The notes below the pieces were generated by a model. That model was given only the letters and a program-made list of their open reading frames with translations, was not told where the DNA came from and ran no database searches. Made by a program: the position numbers and the translations under genes. Positions 48,839-60,200 of a stretch of 64,000 nt of DNA are shown one piece after another (positions within the stretch are counted from its first letter, which is position 1; the number at the start of each line of letters is the position of its first letter). Source of the DNA: Megaleporinus macrocephalus (taxonomy: Eukaryota; Chordata; Actinopteri; Characiformes; Anostomidae); contig CM038709.1 in the NCBI GenBank assembly GCA_021613375.1, positions 33,516,415 to 33,580,414 on the forward strand, in the 5' to 3' direction.

Positions 48839-50925
48839 TACAGATAAGAGGGCTCCCTGAATCACCCTGGGGAGGATTGCAAAAGGAAGTTGTAATACCT
48901 TCAGTAACATGATATCATGATGCTTTTTTTCTGGTACATATGACGGATGCTTGATGCACTTCATCACCTGGATTCTCTGCTGGAAACTCATATTTTTTTA
49001 AGTTATGGGCTACCAGGACCACTTCCAGCCTTTTATTCTGAGGGCATTCTATGTTGCTGCAAACACAGTTGCAGCCAAAGAAATATTAGACCCTACAAAG
49101 TTCTCGCTGTCTTTAATACTATGATGCCCATATACTGACTTAAAGATATCCCTGCCTCGTATCTTAATGGTCCGAGAGGTGTGAACAGACGTGTTGTTCA
49201 TTCCATTTATCATTCCATTCATCAATGACCAATTTATGACCACAATACTGGCAACAATGGCACCGACATGGACACAGTGATGGTCACAGGACAGAATAAA
49301 TGGCTGAATGCTAAATACATTGTAATTTCTGTATTAAAGTCCATACATAAAAAGGAAATTCCTGAGAACATTTTTAGAATACTTATAGAATAGTTTTATT
49401 CTTAATTTCTTAAAAATTCTTAAATTCTTAATACTTTTACAGTAGATACATTGCACAGGCAGATGGAAGAATGAATTCCACTAAATATCAGCAAATTCTG
49501 GAAGCAAATGTAACAAAGTCATTAAAGAGACTAAAGCACAGCCGCTGGCTGCAGGCTGACTTCTACAGCAGGACACTGATTTAAGACACAAAACATGTCT
49601 CAAAATCCACCACGAACTACAAGAAATGCAAACTGAAGCAAACTATTCATCTACCTATGCTTTAGCAGGAACTTCAGTGTTGGTAAAGAAGATGTTTGTT
49701 ATGTTTTTCTTTATGGTCTGTATAATGAGCATGTTTTCTTCACACCATATAATGTTTTTTAAATATTCTTTAAAATTAGTAACTGTTGTCTAAATACTGC
49801 CTTTTTTAAAATGTAACTTGCACTACATATTTACTTAATTTGTTTATTCTGAATACATATTCTTAACACTATGTTAGTACAGATTAGGCATACTCTTTTC
49901 ATGTAGTTACACATTGCTAGTGTACAGTTAAACACTGGTGATGCACACTTTATGTTTGCTTTATCCCTTCATGAGTGGTCAGTTTCTAACCCCAAGAATC
50001 ACCTTGCTTCACTTGCTACATGTGTGCAACCTCTTTACTACCTCCACAACACTGCTGCGCCAGACTCATATCAGCTCCAATCACACTACCACATCTGTGT
50101 CACTGCAGTGCTGATAATGATCCACCACCCAAATCATACGAGTCTGTGGAGGTCCTATGTCTAGGTTTACGTTTGCTCTATTGTGTCAATGTTGAAGTTA
50201 CCTATACACGGCCAGAGTACATTCACTGAGCTCCGTTTTCCTTGTATCTAGACTCAGTGAACATTTTATCAGCTCCATTTACTGTACAGAAGCACTTTAT
50301 AGGTCTGCAATACAGACAGTAGTCCATCTGTTCCTTTGGAACCCCACTAACAGAAAAACAGATGAACTACGGTGTATAATTGTAGAACTCCAAAGCTGTT
50401 AAGTAATATAAAATATATAATGAATTAAGAAACAAGATGTATCCAATAAATTGTCCAGGGAGTGTATATTAAAATGAATTTACTCCACACAGTGAACACA
50501 TAATCTTTTCTGATGAGCATTCCACCACACTTATGTGCGTTGAAACCATGTAGAGTCTGGAGTGAGGCTCAACTTACTCTCCTCCAATAATACCACTCTC
50601 CATCGCTCCTGAGAAAACAATTCTGGGGCACAACTTTGTTTCATACAATAAGGGCAGTACAAACAAAGCTAATAAAGAATAATTGTTGAAGAACGTTTTT
50701 TTAAGTAAAAAGAAAGAAAGCTACAGTTATCTCTGCATTCAAGCTGTCTCTCTTGGAAAAGGAGGACTAAACAAAGAAATTATTCACCATCTGCTTATCA
50801 CTTTTATAATAAAGACCAACAAAAAGAAGCTCCATGCTTTTATTTTCAGTGAAAATTGTGTGGATTTAATACCTTACCAGATAAAGAGAGAACAGAAAAG
50901 ATAAACACAGGCAGAAACATTGTTA
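48839..50925 (-). pseudogene. Granzyme-like serine protease, copy 3, disrupted
   Basis: Remnants in the family order on the minus strand. Exon 1 (about 50879-50920; MFLPVFIFSVLSLSG) has an intact GTAAGG-type donor. Exon 2 (about 50482-50608) has a stop just after the IIGG block and a deletion that removes the catalytic-His segment. Exon 3 (about 48895-49065) is frameshifted and lacks the Trp-Tyr-Asp region. A piece of exon 5 at about 48840-48869 (GDSGSPLIC) is only some 25 bp from exon 3. Exon 4 and its introns have been deleted, and the rest of exon 5 is gone. Clearly dead, and older than the lesion in copy 1. Confidence 0.9.
49070..50480. other. Intron-derived and unrecognised sequence within the copy 3 locus
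   Basis: Sequence between pseudogene exons 3 and 2. No independent gene or repeat recognised. Confidence 0.4.
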
Positions 50926-51334
50926 TCCCTGTCTGTATACTTTTAACCGCTAAACAAAAATGTGATTTTATGTACTTCCACATTGTCAGTCATACATGAT
51001 GCAGGCACAATTGCAATGAACTCACCCATATAGGGGTTGTGGTTGTGGTGACAGATATGACTCAAAATGAAAGTTGAGTGGGAATTGAATGGTTGGTGTG
51101 CAGTTGGTGAAGACATTGAAAACATTCTAAAAGCTTTTTTCTGCAATCATATATATTATTTTAAATAATCAACAATCATTAAAGAACCTGGGTAGGTAAA
51201 ATGCAAATAAAGAAAGCATAATTTGTGAATTGTCTTTTATAGGTAATTAATTGACAATAGCACATAGAATCATTTTTTTAAATATTTTGCCTTATCAATT
51301 TAAAGGATTTTAGTAAAGATATGCTAATATTCAG

Positions 51335-51670
51335 ATTTGTGACACCTGCGATACATTCCAAAAAAGCTGAGACAAGGAAAATGCAAGACTGTGAAGATTG
51401 TGGAACGATCAAAAACACCTGCTTTTCTGGCCTCCTCTGGGCTGAAGCAACATTGAAAGGCGTGCTATGGTCTGATGAGCCCACCTTTTCTGGAAATAAT
51501 GTACATGTGTTTTCCAGGCCAAAGAGGAAAAGGACCATTTTGATTGTTATCAGCACAAAGTTCAGAAGCCAGGGTCTGTCATGGTATGGGGGTGTGTAAG
51601 TGCCAATGTGATGAGTAACATGCACGTCTGTGAAGACACCAGTAATGCCGAGCATAACACATTTGATTAA
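51335..51670 (+). mobile_element. Tc1/mariner-type transposase fragment
   Basis: Reads through WSDEPTFSGNNVHVF (a catalytic-region block), then RPKRKRTILIVI and LSWYGG, continuing after frame breaks into 'gccaatgtgatgagtaacat', corresponding to the transposase motif W-G-C-x-S-x-x-G. The start 'acattccaaaaaagctgaga' resembles the terminal region also seen at 40885-41175. Both ends and the last catalytic block are missing. Confidence 0.7.
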
Positions 51671-51834
51671 AAAATAATTTTTTATTTAAATGTTACAACA
51701 TCTAGTGTAAACATATTCATACCCCTGTATCAGAGGAAACAATCAGGTGAATGAACAGTTGTTTAGAATATGGAATATTTTATATATATTTATATATATA
51801 TAAATATATATATGAGGCGTTCCCAAGCAAGCCA

Positions 51835-52535
51835 ACAGATATAACCCCTCTAGCATGTCCTAGGTCTTCCCTAAGGTCTCCTCTCTTCACAGGGAGGTGT
51901 CCAGAAGGCATCCTACCAGATGCCCGAACCACCTCAGCTGGTTTCTCTCAACGTAGAGGAGTAGCGGCTCCCCCATATAATTAAGCTCCTCACCCTATTT
52001 TTGAGGGTGAGACCCACACCCCACAGAGAAAACTCACTTTTGGCAGCTTGAATCCGCGAACTCATACTTTTGGTCACTACCCAAAGCTTGTGACCATAGG
52101 TTAGAGTAGGAACTCCACCAATACGCCTGTCAACCTCCCACTCCATCCTTCCCCCATTTGTGAACAGGACCCTGAGATACTTAAACTCCTCCAATTGAGG
52201 CAGGAGGTCATTTCCAACCTGGAGAGGGCACTCCACCCTTTTTTTGACTGAGGACCAGTCACAGATTTTGAGGTGCTGATTTTCATCCCAGCCACTTCAT
52301 ACTCGGCTGCAAACTGGAGGTCATGGTTTAATAATGTCAGCAGGGCCACATCATCCACAAAAAGCAGAGATAATCCTGTTCATTAAAGTCCTTTAAAATT
52401 ATTAACAGGACCGGTGATAGTGGGCAGCCCTGACAGAGTCTAACCCTCACTGAAAACCAGTCCGCGAACCAAGCTCCAGCTCTGTTCATATAAGGACCAG
52501 ACGGCCCGTAACAATGAGCCCCGTATCCCATATTT
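51835..52535 (-). mobile_element. Rex3 (RTE-clade) LINE fragment, degenerate
   Basis: On the minus strand it encodes the C-terminal half of a reverse transcriptase with frameshifts. Recognisable parts are LPQLEEFKYLRVLF, VDRRIGGVPTLTYGHKLWVV and SRIQAAKSEF. The plus-strand sequence ccggtgatagtgggcagccc (52410-52429) closely resembles a conserved Rex3 site. The N-terminal endonuclease and most of the RT core are absent or scrambled. Confidence 0.75.
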
Positions 52536-53112
52536 CTGGAATGTAGTGTAGTGGTAAAGTAAAAGTAGAACATATACTACTGTTTCCTCATGTTAACACA
52601 AAAAAGCACAAGGAGAACATTGCCTTGAAATTTTAAGTTGACACAGCTTTTTTATTGTACATTTAAACATTTAAAACAAGTATACAAATCAGATTTAAAA
52701 AAAAAGGCAAATATAACCTAAAACAGAAAGCAGCAATTTATAAATCTACTTTGACCTGTTTTTGAATCACACACACACACACATTGTTTGGCTTCTTTTC
52801 TTCTACAGGTGTCGCCACACCAAGTCAACTTGCTGTCAGATGCCCTTTCTGACACAACCCTTACCACATACCCAGGCTTGGGACAGCACACATTCACACC
52901 TACAGGAAATTTAGAGTGACCAATCAACCTAACATGCATGTGTTTCTTCAAGGTATTTGCTAACAGTGTTCAAATCATTAGCAAAATGCTTTATGGTTGC
53001 AATTCATATGAATTAAAATAGCAATTGTAACTGGCCACATTAAAAAGCATACATAAGGTATGGTACTTTCCACCCTGTCTGTGTGGGTGTTGCTGTCTTT
53101 TTTGCGTGTATG
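52536..53112. other. Upstream region of protease copy 4, with an old SINE-like fragment
   Basis: The stretch 52855-52945 ('cacacattcacacctacagg' to 'caatcaacctaacatgcatg') resembles part of a common fish interspersed repeat. No gene otherwise. Confidence 0.4.
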
Positions 53113-53119
53113 TATAAAA
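53113..53119 (+). promoter_or_regulatory. TATA box of protease copy 4
   Basis: TATAAAA lies 50 bp upstream of the start codon at 53163, which would give a 5' UTR of about 20 bases. Short leaders of this kind are usual for granzyme-type genes. Confidence 0.65.
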
Positions 53120-53162
53120 CCCAGACAGATCAGACCCCTTCTCCTCACTGCAGCTTTCAACC

Positions 53163-55299
53163 ATGCTGTTCCACATCTCTGCACTCCTCTCCTTCCTCAC
53201 CCTGACAAGTAGGACCACCAATCCACTCTGATCTACTTCAGAGTATTACTTGTTGCACTTTGCTATGGAATGTTTTTTTGTTTCTCAGGGGCAACAGACA
53301 GTGGAATTGTTGGTGGAAAAGAAGCTAAACCTCACTCCAGACCATACATGGTGTCTCTTCAGCGTAATGGACGTCATCAGTGTGGTGGAATGCTCATCAG
53401 AAAAGACTTTGTACTGACTGCAGCACACTGTCTGAAGTAAGTGTCTCTTTGCTTAGACATTTGTCACGGAAAGATACCAACATATGTGTATTCACACCAG
53501 TGACCACAAAAAAGTGCATTGTTGTTGCCCTCCACTTGCGTTGCTAGACAAGTGATACCTATGAGAGTCACAAAGTACATCAAAACATTCGATAATACAG
53601 TTAATGCTTACCAGAGTTAGTAGCCTAAATCAGTCCTGAGGTATTGATGCATTGGCACAAATAAAATATATACAAATAAAACAACTTGAATAAAAGTACA
53701 AAAGTAAAAAATATATATATTTAATCACTGAGTAACTTTCACAACTGCATTGAAACTTCTTAGTAAATCCAGCATCTATCAGTACACAAATTGAAGTTCA
53801 AAAAGACGGTTACCTTGGTGTACACAAGCTTGTAAAACACTGGAAGTATGATGTATAAAAGTAAAAATAATTGATTGTTTTAAAATGATCTCTAATATGA
53901 ACAAGATGATGCTCTAATTGATTTTCCTAAAGAAATCTATTATAACACAAATTGTGTGGAGTTGTAAAATATTGAGTTTCATTGTCTTCAGCCTTGGTGT
54001 ATGTAAACCTGCTGCCTTAACTGTATGCCATCTGAGGTTTACCAGTAATAATAGAGGCAGGTACACCGTAATTTCCATTGCACAATAAGCTTGACCATTA
54101 ATCATGCTTTCCAAATTTTATTTAAAGAGTGACTTTAAAGCAGGGCAAGTTTGTAATTTTTTTGACAACTGGTCAAAATTTGTCTGTTTTTGTACCTCAC
54201 AATAACTGTGGAAATTTTACCATTACCTTTCCTACAGTGCTCCTATGACACCATCACTTAACAGTCAAGTAACATATTGCCATTTCTATACATTTCATTT
54301 CAAGGGATGAATGTAAGTAAAACAGAGATTGATTGCAAGTTGTGTCTGCAATGTACCAAACAGTGAGTTATAATATCATGCTTTTCTGAGTATTTAACAT
54401 ATTACCCTTTTTTGTAGCCTGTTAAGTCAGGATTTTTGTCTATTCTTTCAATGAGATTTTTGTTACACAATATTACCTGCAAACTCCATATGCTTTTTTA
54501 AATTATTTGAACAGTACCACCAGAGATGATGTTGGGCGCAACTTTCTAGAGGTCGTTCTGGGGGCTCATGATATAACAAAATCAGAACCAAGTCAGCAGA
54601 GAATCCAAGTAAGAAAGTACATCAGGCATCCAAAATACAGTAGGTATACGACTGCAGGCAACTTGAAACAGTGGACTGTGGACATCATGCTACTTAAGGT
54701 ATGACACTAGCAAAGGGGCTTTCCTCCTTTGTTACCATTATGAGTAATTAAAAACTCCTCTCTGTAATTTGTTGTATAACCTATGTGTTACAGCTGAAGT
54801 CCAACGCAAAGCTGAATAAGTTTGTGAAGGTTATGGACCTTCCTAAGAAAAAAGGCAAAACACCTGCCAATGTGAAATGTACTATAGCAGGCTGGGGCAT
54901 GAGAAAACCAAAGACTGTGGAATCAGCTGTGTTGATTCAGACTTCCCTCACAGTGCTGCCTCAAACTGAATGTAAAAAGATGTGGCAGCAGTACTATGAC
55001 TCTGATAAAATGATGTGCACTGCCACAGCTGCGGACAACACCTTCTGTCAGGTACGGCTGTCTGGCACACATAATATTATTGATAACAATCTAATGCCAG
55101 TCAATAAATCTGAAATGCTATCTCCCTCTCTCACACACAGGGTGATTCTGGAAGTCCTCTGATGTGTAATTCGAAACCAAAAGGTATAGCCATCTACACA
55201 TATCCAGACAGATGTAATGAACCTAATTACCCAGGGGTACATCTTAACATTTCCCCATTCCTGCACTGGATTAAAGATGTCATGGGCAAAAAGTTCTGA
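53163..55299 (+). CDS. Granzyme-like serine protease, copy 4, intact, opposite strand
   Basis: Five exons: 53163-53208, 53289-53436, 54515-54698, 54794-55051 and 55141-55299, giving 264 aa. The signal peptide is [15 protein letters not shown]. The mature start is [18 protein letters not shown]. The triad is His62 (TAAHC), Asp121 (VDIMLLK) and Ser215 (GDSGSPL). In chymotrypsin numbering the S1 pocket has Thr189 and Gly226, unlike Ala189/Glu226 of copies 1 and 2, so it should cleave after different residues. Exon 3 is 18 bp longer than in copy 2, enlarging the loop before the catalytic Asp ([14 protein letters not shown]). AATAAA at 55358-55363 marks the 3' end, about 450 bp from the stop codon of the convergent ERCC1. 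Confidence 0.95.
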
Positions 55300-55357
55300 A
55301 TGTACTAGTACACACCACAGGGAAGAAAAACTTCTGTATTTTACATTTCCTGTTTTG

Positions 55358-55363
55358 AATAAA
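55358..55363 (+). terminator. Polyadenylation signal of protease copy 4
   Basis: AATAAA 59 bases after the stop codon. The minus-strand AATAAA at 55563-55568 may serve ERCC1. The two 3' ends face each other about 200 bp apart. Confidence 0.65.
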
Positions 55364-55812
55364 ATTGCATGTTTAAAAGATACTGATGCCATTTCTGTAC
55401 ATTTTAACCTAAAGATTCATTTTCATTTGTGACTTCTTTTTATGTGTAGATCACAGCTATGCAACAATTAATGTTACTTGATAATGTTCATGCATGCTGC
55501 TTAGAATACAATAGACAGTTATGCACTTCTTAAAAATCACTCTTGCTATTAAAAAAATACAATTTATTTCAACAAACAAATAATACTCATAAATCCATAC
55601 AATATGTTTCTTGAGACATAAATTGATTTTAAAACTGGCTTTTTGATGAAGTTTTTGATGAAGGCACTCCAGCTCCTCTGAAGACAATATTAATGTCAGT
55701 AGCACAGATCTTTCTCCAGGGCACTGTTATTTAGAGCCTAGACCTAGACACTGTAAGATACCCCATGGCCTTGGACATTACAACTTAATGTCAGGTCAGG
55801 TTTGAACTTTTG

Positions 55813-57174
55813 TCAGCTTTCTTTCTTTTTGGACTTCAGAAAGGGCTGGTGTAGCACATCATACAGCCTTCTTGCCTAACAAAAACAGGCATCAAATGAC
55901 ATGTTGCGATGGTTTAGAAGAATGTAAACAACAATTCAAAATAAAATAGATGTTTACAAACTCGCCATTGTACTCACCTTTTGAGGGCCGAGCCCAGGGC
56001 ACAGCACAAGCTCCTCCTTTGACGCATTAATGATACCCTCCAAAGACTATAGAGAACACAGTGCATATGATAAACTGTGAATTAGAAGTTCAGCAGATCT
56101 GCATTATGCTAGTTTGGTAATGTCATGTAGAATGTGTGCTAATAAACATTTTTGCATCACCTAAAAGTGACTATAAATTATGACATCAGTAATAGGAGTC
56201 CTTACAGAGAATGTAGACAGCAGCGTGATGGAATCTGTCCTGTTGATGGACTTTACTGTGGTGAGACAATCAGTAACCTGCCAGGCCAAAAGAGAACAAG
56301 AGCTGTCTATGAAAAGCAGCTGTATTTTGGTTTATCTGGTTGAAATACATCCTCATACATGAGTCATTGCATGCTATATCATTATGCCACATACTGTACT
56401 GGTGCAAACCATGCTAACACACATCATGTTTCATGTTTCACTGACTGGAGCCAATCCCAGCGCCATAGGCGGGGTACACCATGAACAGTTTGCCAGTCCA
56501 TCATTCACTCACGCACACACACCTATGAACAATATAGAGTGACCTAGTGTGTTTGAACTGTGGGAGTAAACCAGAATACCCGGAGGAAACCCACTTAAGC
56601 ATGGGTAGAACATGCAACCTCCACACAGATTGGCCCGGACCGGGAATCGAACTCTGATCGCCTGGCTGTGAGGCGACAGTGCCATTATGCCACCATGCCG
56701 CCCGATATTTCATATGATCTCATACGAAATCACCTTTGGCTGTCTAGTCTGTTGAATCTTAAGTAGTCCATTGTCATTTACAAGGCAATAGTCGGGTTTT
56801 TTGTAGTTTGTCTTTGTCCAACATGGAGTCAGACTGACAGCTGGTAAAGATACAGTGGGAATGACCATAATATAATTATAGCAGTGCTTTTGACGTTTGT
56901 AGGCACAAGTATGTGGGACGCAAGCGTGAGACAAATGACTTTAAAAATTCGACTAAGCTTCTTTGTTTGAATTTAAAATAAGAAGCCAATAGAAATTATA
57001 TACGTATATATTTCTGCACATTTCTAGTTTGTGTAAGTGTGTGTGGGCAGCTGGTGAATTCTGACCTTAGACAGGTAATCTTTTTCTACTTGCTCTTTAA
57101 GTAGATCTGCAGGTTTCTTTTCATAAGATTTGTATGTCTCCAAATAACGCCCAGCTTCTTCAGGGCTATTGCAA

Positions 57175-57227
<53 letters not shown>

Positions 57228-60200
57228 GTATTTGTTATTAGCACAAAGTGATGAAGAGGCAACCCACAAAAGAAGAACCTGTGTACTGAGTTCACCTCCA
57301 GGCCAGTATGAGTGTGCAGTCAGCCATGATGCAAATTCGGGCCAGTTCTTTTAGTGCATGATGGGGGTCTTTCTAGGAAAAAAATGTTTTAGAAGATTCT
57401 TATGAACCAGTCTTATCTCTCAACTCAAACATGAGACATTCTAAGAATGAAAAAATATTATCTATGTAATCTTTTCAAGCGACTCAAGTGTGTGATCGGA
57501 CAGATAGCGGTTGAAAAAGAGAGTCGAGAGAAATAATCTGAAAGTGACAATGACAATCAGACATGACAGCACAAAACTGCAGACAGATTTATAAAAGGCT
57601 CCATACTCAAGCATTGCTTACACCGAATTTAATTCTAAAAAACATATTTAATCTAAATAGTATTATTATACATACTAGCATTGAAAAACAATGTATTTAT
57701 ATATATATCCAGTTAATTAGCCTACAACATTTTTGTTATGCCCACTCTTACTAAAATTATTGTTTCAGCCCAGACTGCTTTTTGCATAATCAAAAACACA
57801 GAGCTAACATACTTATATTTGTCAAAAAAACACAGTAATAAAAGCAGCATGTTTAATAGTAAGAGATAAAGAGAGGCTGGAAAATGGTTATATAAAAATT
57901 AATTATGATTCTTATTTATGTATGTTTGTATGTTATGTTGATCCTCATAAAGTGGACCTCAGGGATAAAACAAATTGTTTGATAAGGGTTGTTTCATGTT
58001 CATTTTAGAATCTTCTACAGCTGTACTCATCATTCTGGTCACACCTTCAGTTTATTTACTGCCTCCTGCCTTAAACATTTTCAACTTTCAAAGAAGCAGC
58101 ATAATGAAATAATTGTATACACTGGCCTGGAACCAAACCTTACTGAATATATGTTTTAACAGTGTTTGTTACAGAGGTACAACTACTCACCACATCTACC
58201 TGGACAAGCAGTACTCGGAGTGTGAAAGACTGCCCCAACTGCTTTAGCCGCTCATGAATGTAGTTTGGATTCAGGTTATGGTACCGCAAACTGTAGACAT
58301 AAAGAAAAAACAACGTATTTTTGCTTCAGTTTCTCTAAAAACATATAATGAAATAAAAAATCTGCATGATTTGATTATCTGCATAAGTTTATTTTTAAGC
58401 AAACAATGCAACAGGAAACATTATTTTGAAATTCTGTGGGTCAAAATATAATTAGCTGTGTAACCATATACCTATAGATCTTTCTGTTCTGTGAACTCTG
58501 AGCAGTTTCTTTGTAAAAGCATGAGTGTGTGCTGTGGTTTCACACCTCAGTAGAAGCTACAACACTGCACATAACACAAAATGCACTACCTGAGAAATAG
58601 AGCACAAGTTGTTCGACCTAAAACGTAGTCAGGCACCACTTCTCCAAACTCCCATGGAACACTTCTGACAAACTTCAGAATCGGGTTTCCTCTCTGTAGT
58701 GGTGGTACACAAAACACACAAATTCAAATATAACAAAGCTACAGGGTCATACATGCAACTACACACTTCCAAAACCTAACCAAGACATTTGGACTAATCT
58801 AACTAGTCTCTAAAATCTGAGACATAAAATGCCTGGACATGCACCCAAAAAACGTATACAAAACTGTGGAGAAATCAAATACCTGCTCAATTTAAGTAAG
58901 CATGAAAATTAAGTATTTCAATTCAATTTAATTTAATTTATTTAGTATTCAGCCATGGGGGGTGGGGGTGGGGGGGGAGGGGATATCCACTGACACATGT
59001 AAGCCAGTTTTTCTAAATTTAAAGCTTAAGGGTAATTGCTCCTCAGGAGTCAAGGAGTCAACCTCAAATACCCGCCAACCACAGCAGCAATGATTTCATT
59101 GACTTTTTCAATAGCAAAATCGAGAATATTAGACAAAAAGTTCTACCAATACGAGTAACCTATCCTTCATCCGGTTTGGCTCAAACAGCACAAAATGTGA
59201 TTTTAGAAGAAAGACTAGAAACATTTTCTCCACTACAGCAGACAGAACTAGAAAAACTTATCTCTTCCTCAACTTCTGCTACATGCACACTCGATATGAT
59301 TCCAACAAGCCTATTGAAACAAGTATTACCAGCTATTATTAAACCTATCTTAACTATCATCAACTCTTCTCTTAGTCTGGGTCATGTACCTAAGTCTTTT
59401 AAACTAGCTGTGATAAAACCCTTGATAAAGAAGCCAAATCTTGACCCCAGAGAACTGTCCAGTTATAGACCCATTTCCAATTTACCTTTTATCTCTAAGA
59501 TTTTAGAAAAGGCTGTAGCTCGACAACTCTGTTCTCATCTACATAAGAACAACATATATGAAAAATTCCAATCTGGTTTTAGGCCACATCACAGCACAGA
59601 GACAGCTTTAGTTAAGATAACAAATGATCTTCTTCTTGCCTCTGATCAGGGCCACGTATCTCTACTGGTGTTACTAGATCTAAGTGCAGCTTTTGACACT
59701 ATAGATCACACTATTCTCTTGGACAGGCTAGAAAATATAGTTGGAATCACAGGAACAGCGTTATCCTGGTTCACATCTTACCTTAGTGATCGCTTTCAGT
59801 TTGTAAAGATAAATAATGTATCGTCTAACACTACAAAAGTGAAATATGGAGTTCCACAAGGTTCTGTTTTAGGTCCTCTGTTATTTACACTATATATGCT
59901 ACCATTAGGCTCAGTTATAAATAGACATGGAATTAGTTTCCACTGTTATGCCGATGATACACAACTGTACATATCAGCCAAACCAGATGACAAATCCAGA
60001 TTAAATAAGATAGAAGATTGTGTAAGAGATATTAGATTTTGGATGCTACAGAACTTCCTTCTTTTAAACCCAGATAAAACGGAAGTTCTCCTCCTCGGCC
60101 CAAAGGCTGCTCGGACTAAATGTTCAGATTTAATGTTAAATCTTGCTGACTTCTCTGTAGTTCCTGGTTCAGTAGCCAAAAATCTTGGTGTAACAATTGA

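Noticed and set aside
59181..59363. Minus-strand frames inside the L2 element
   Set aside because: Shadows of the plus-strand reverse transcriptase frame.
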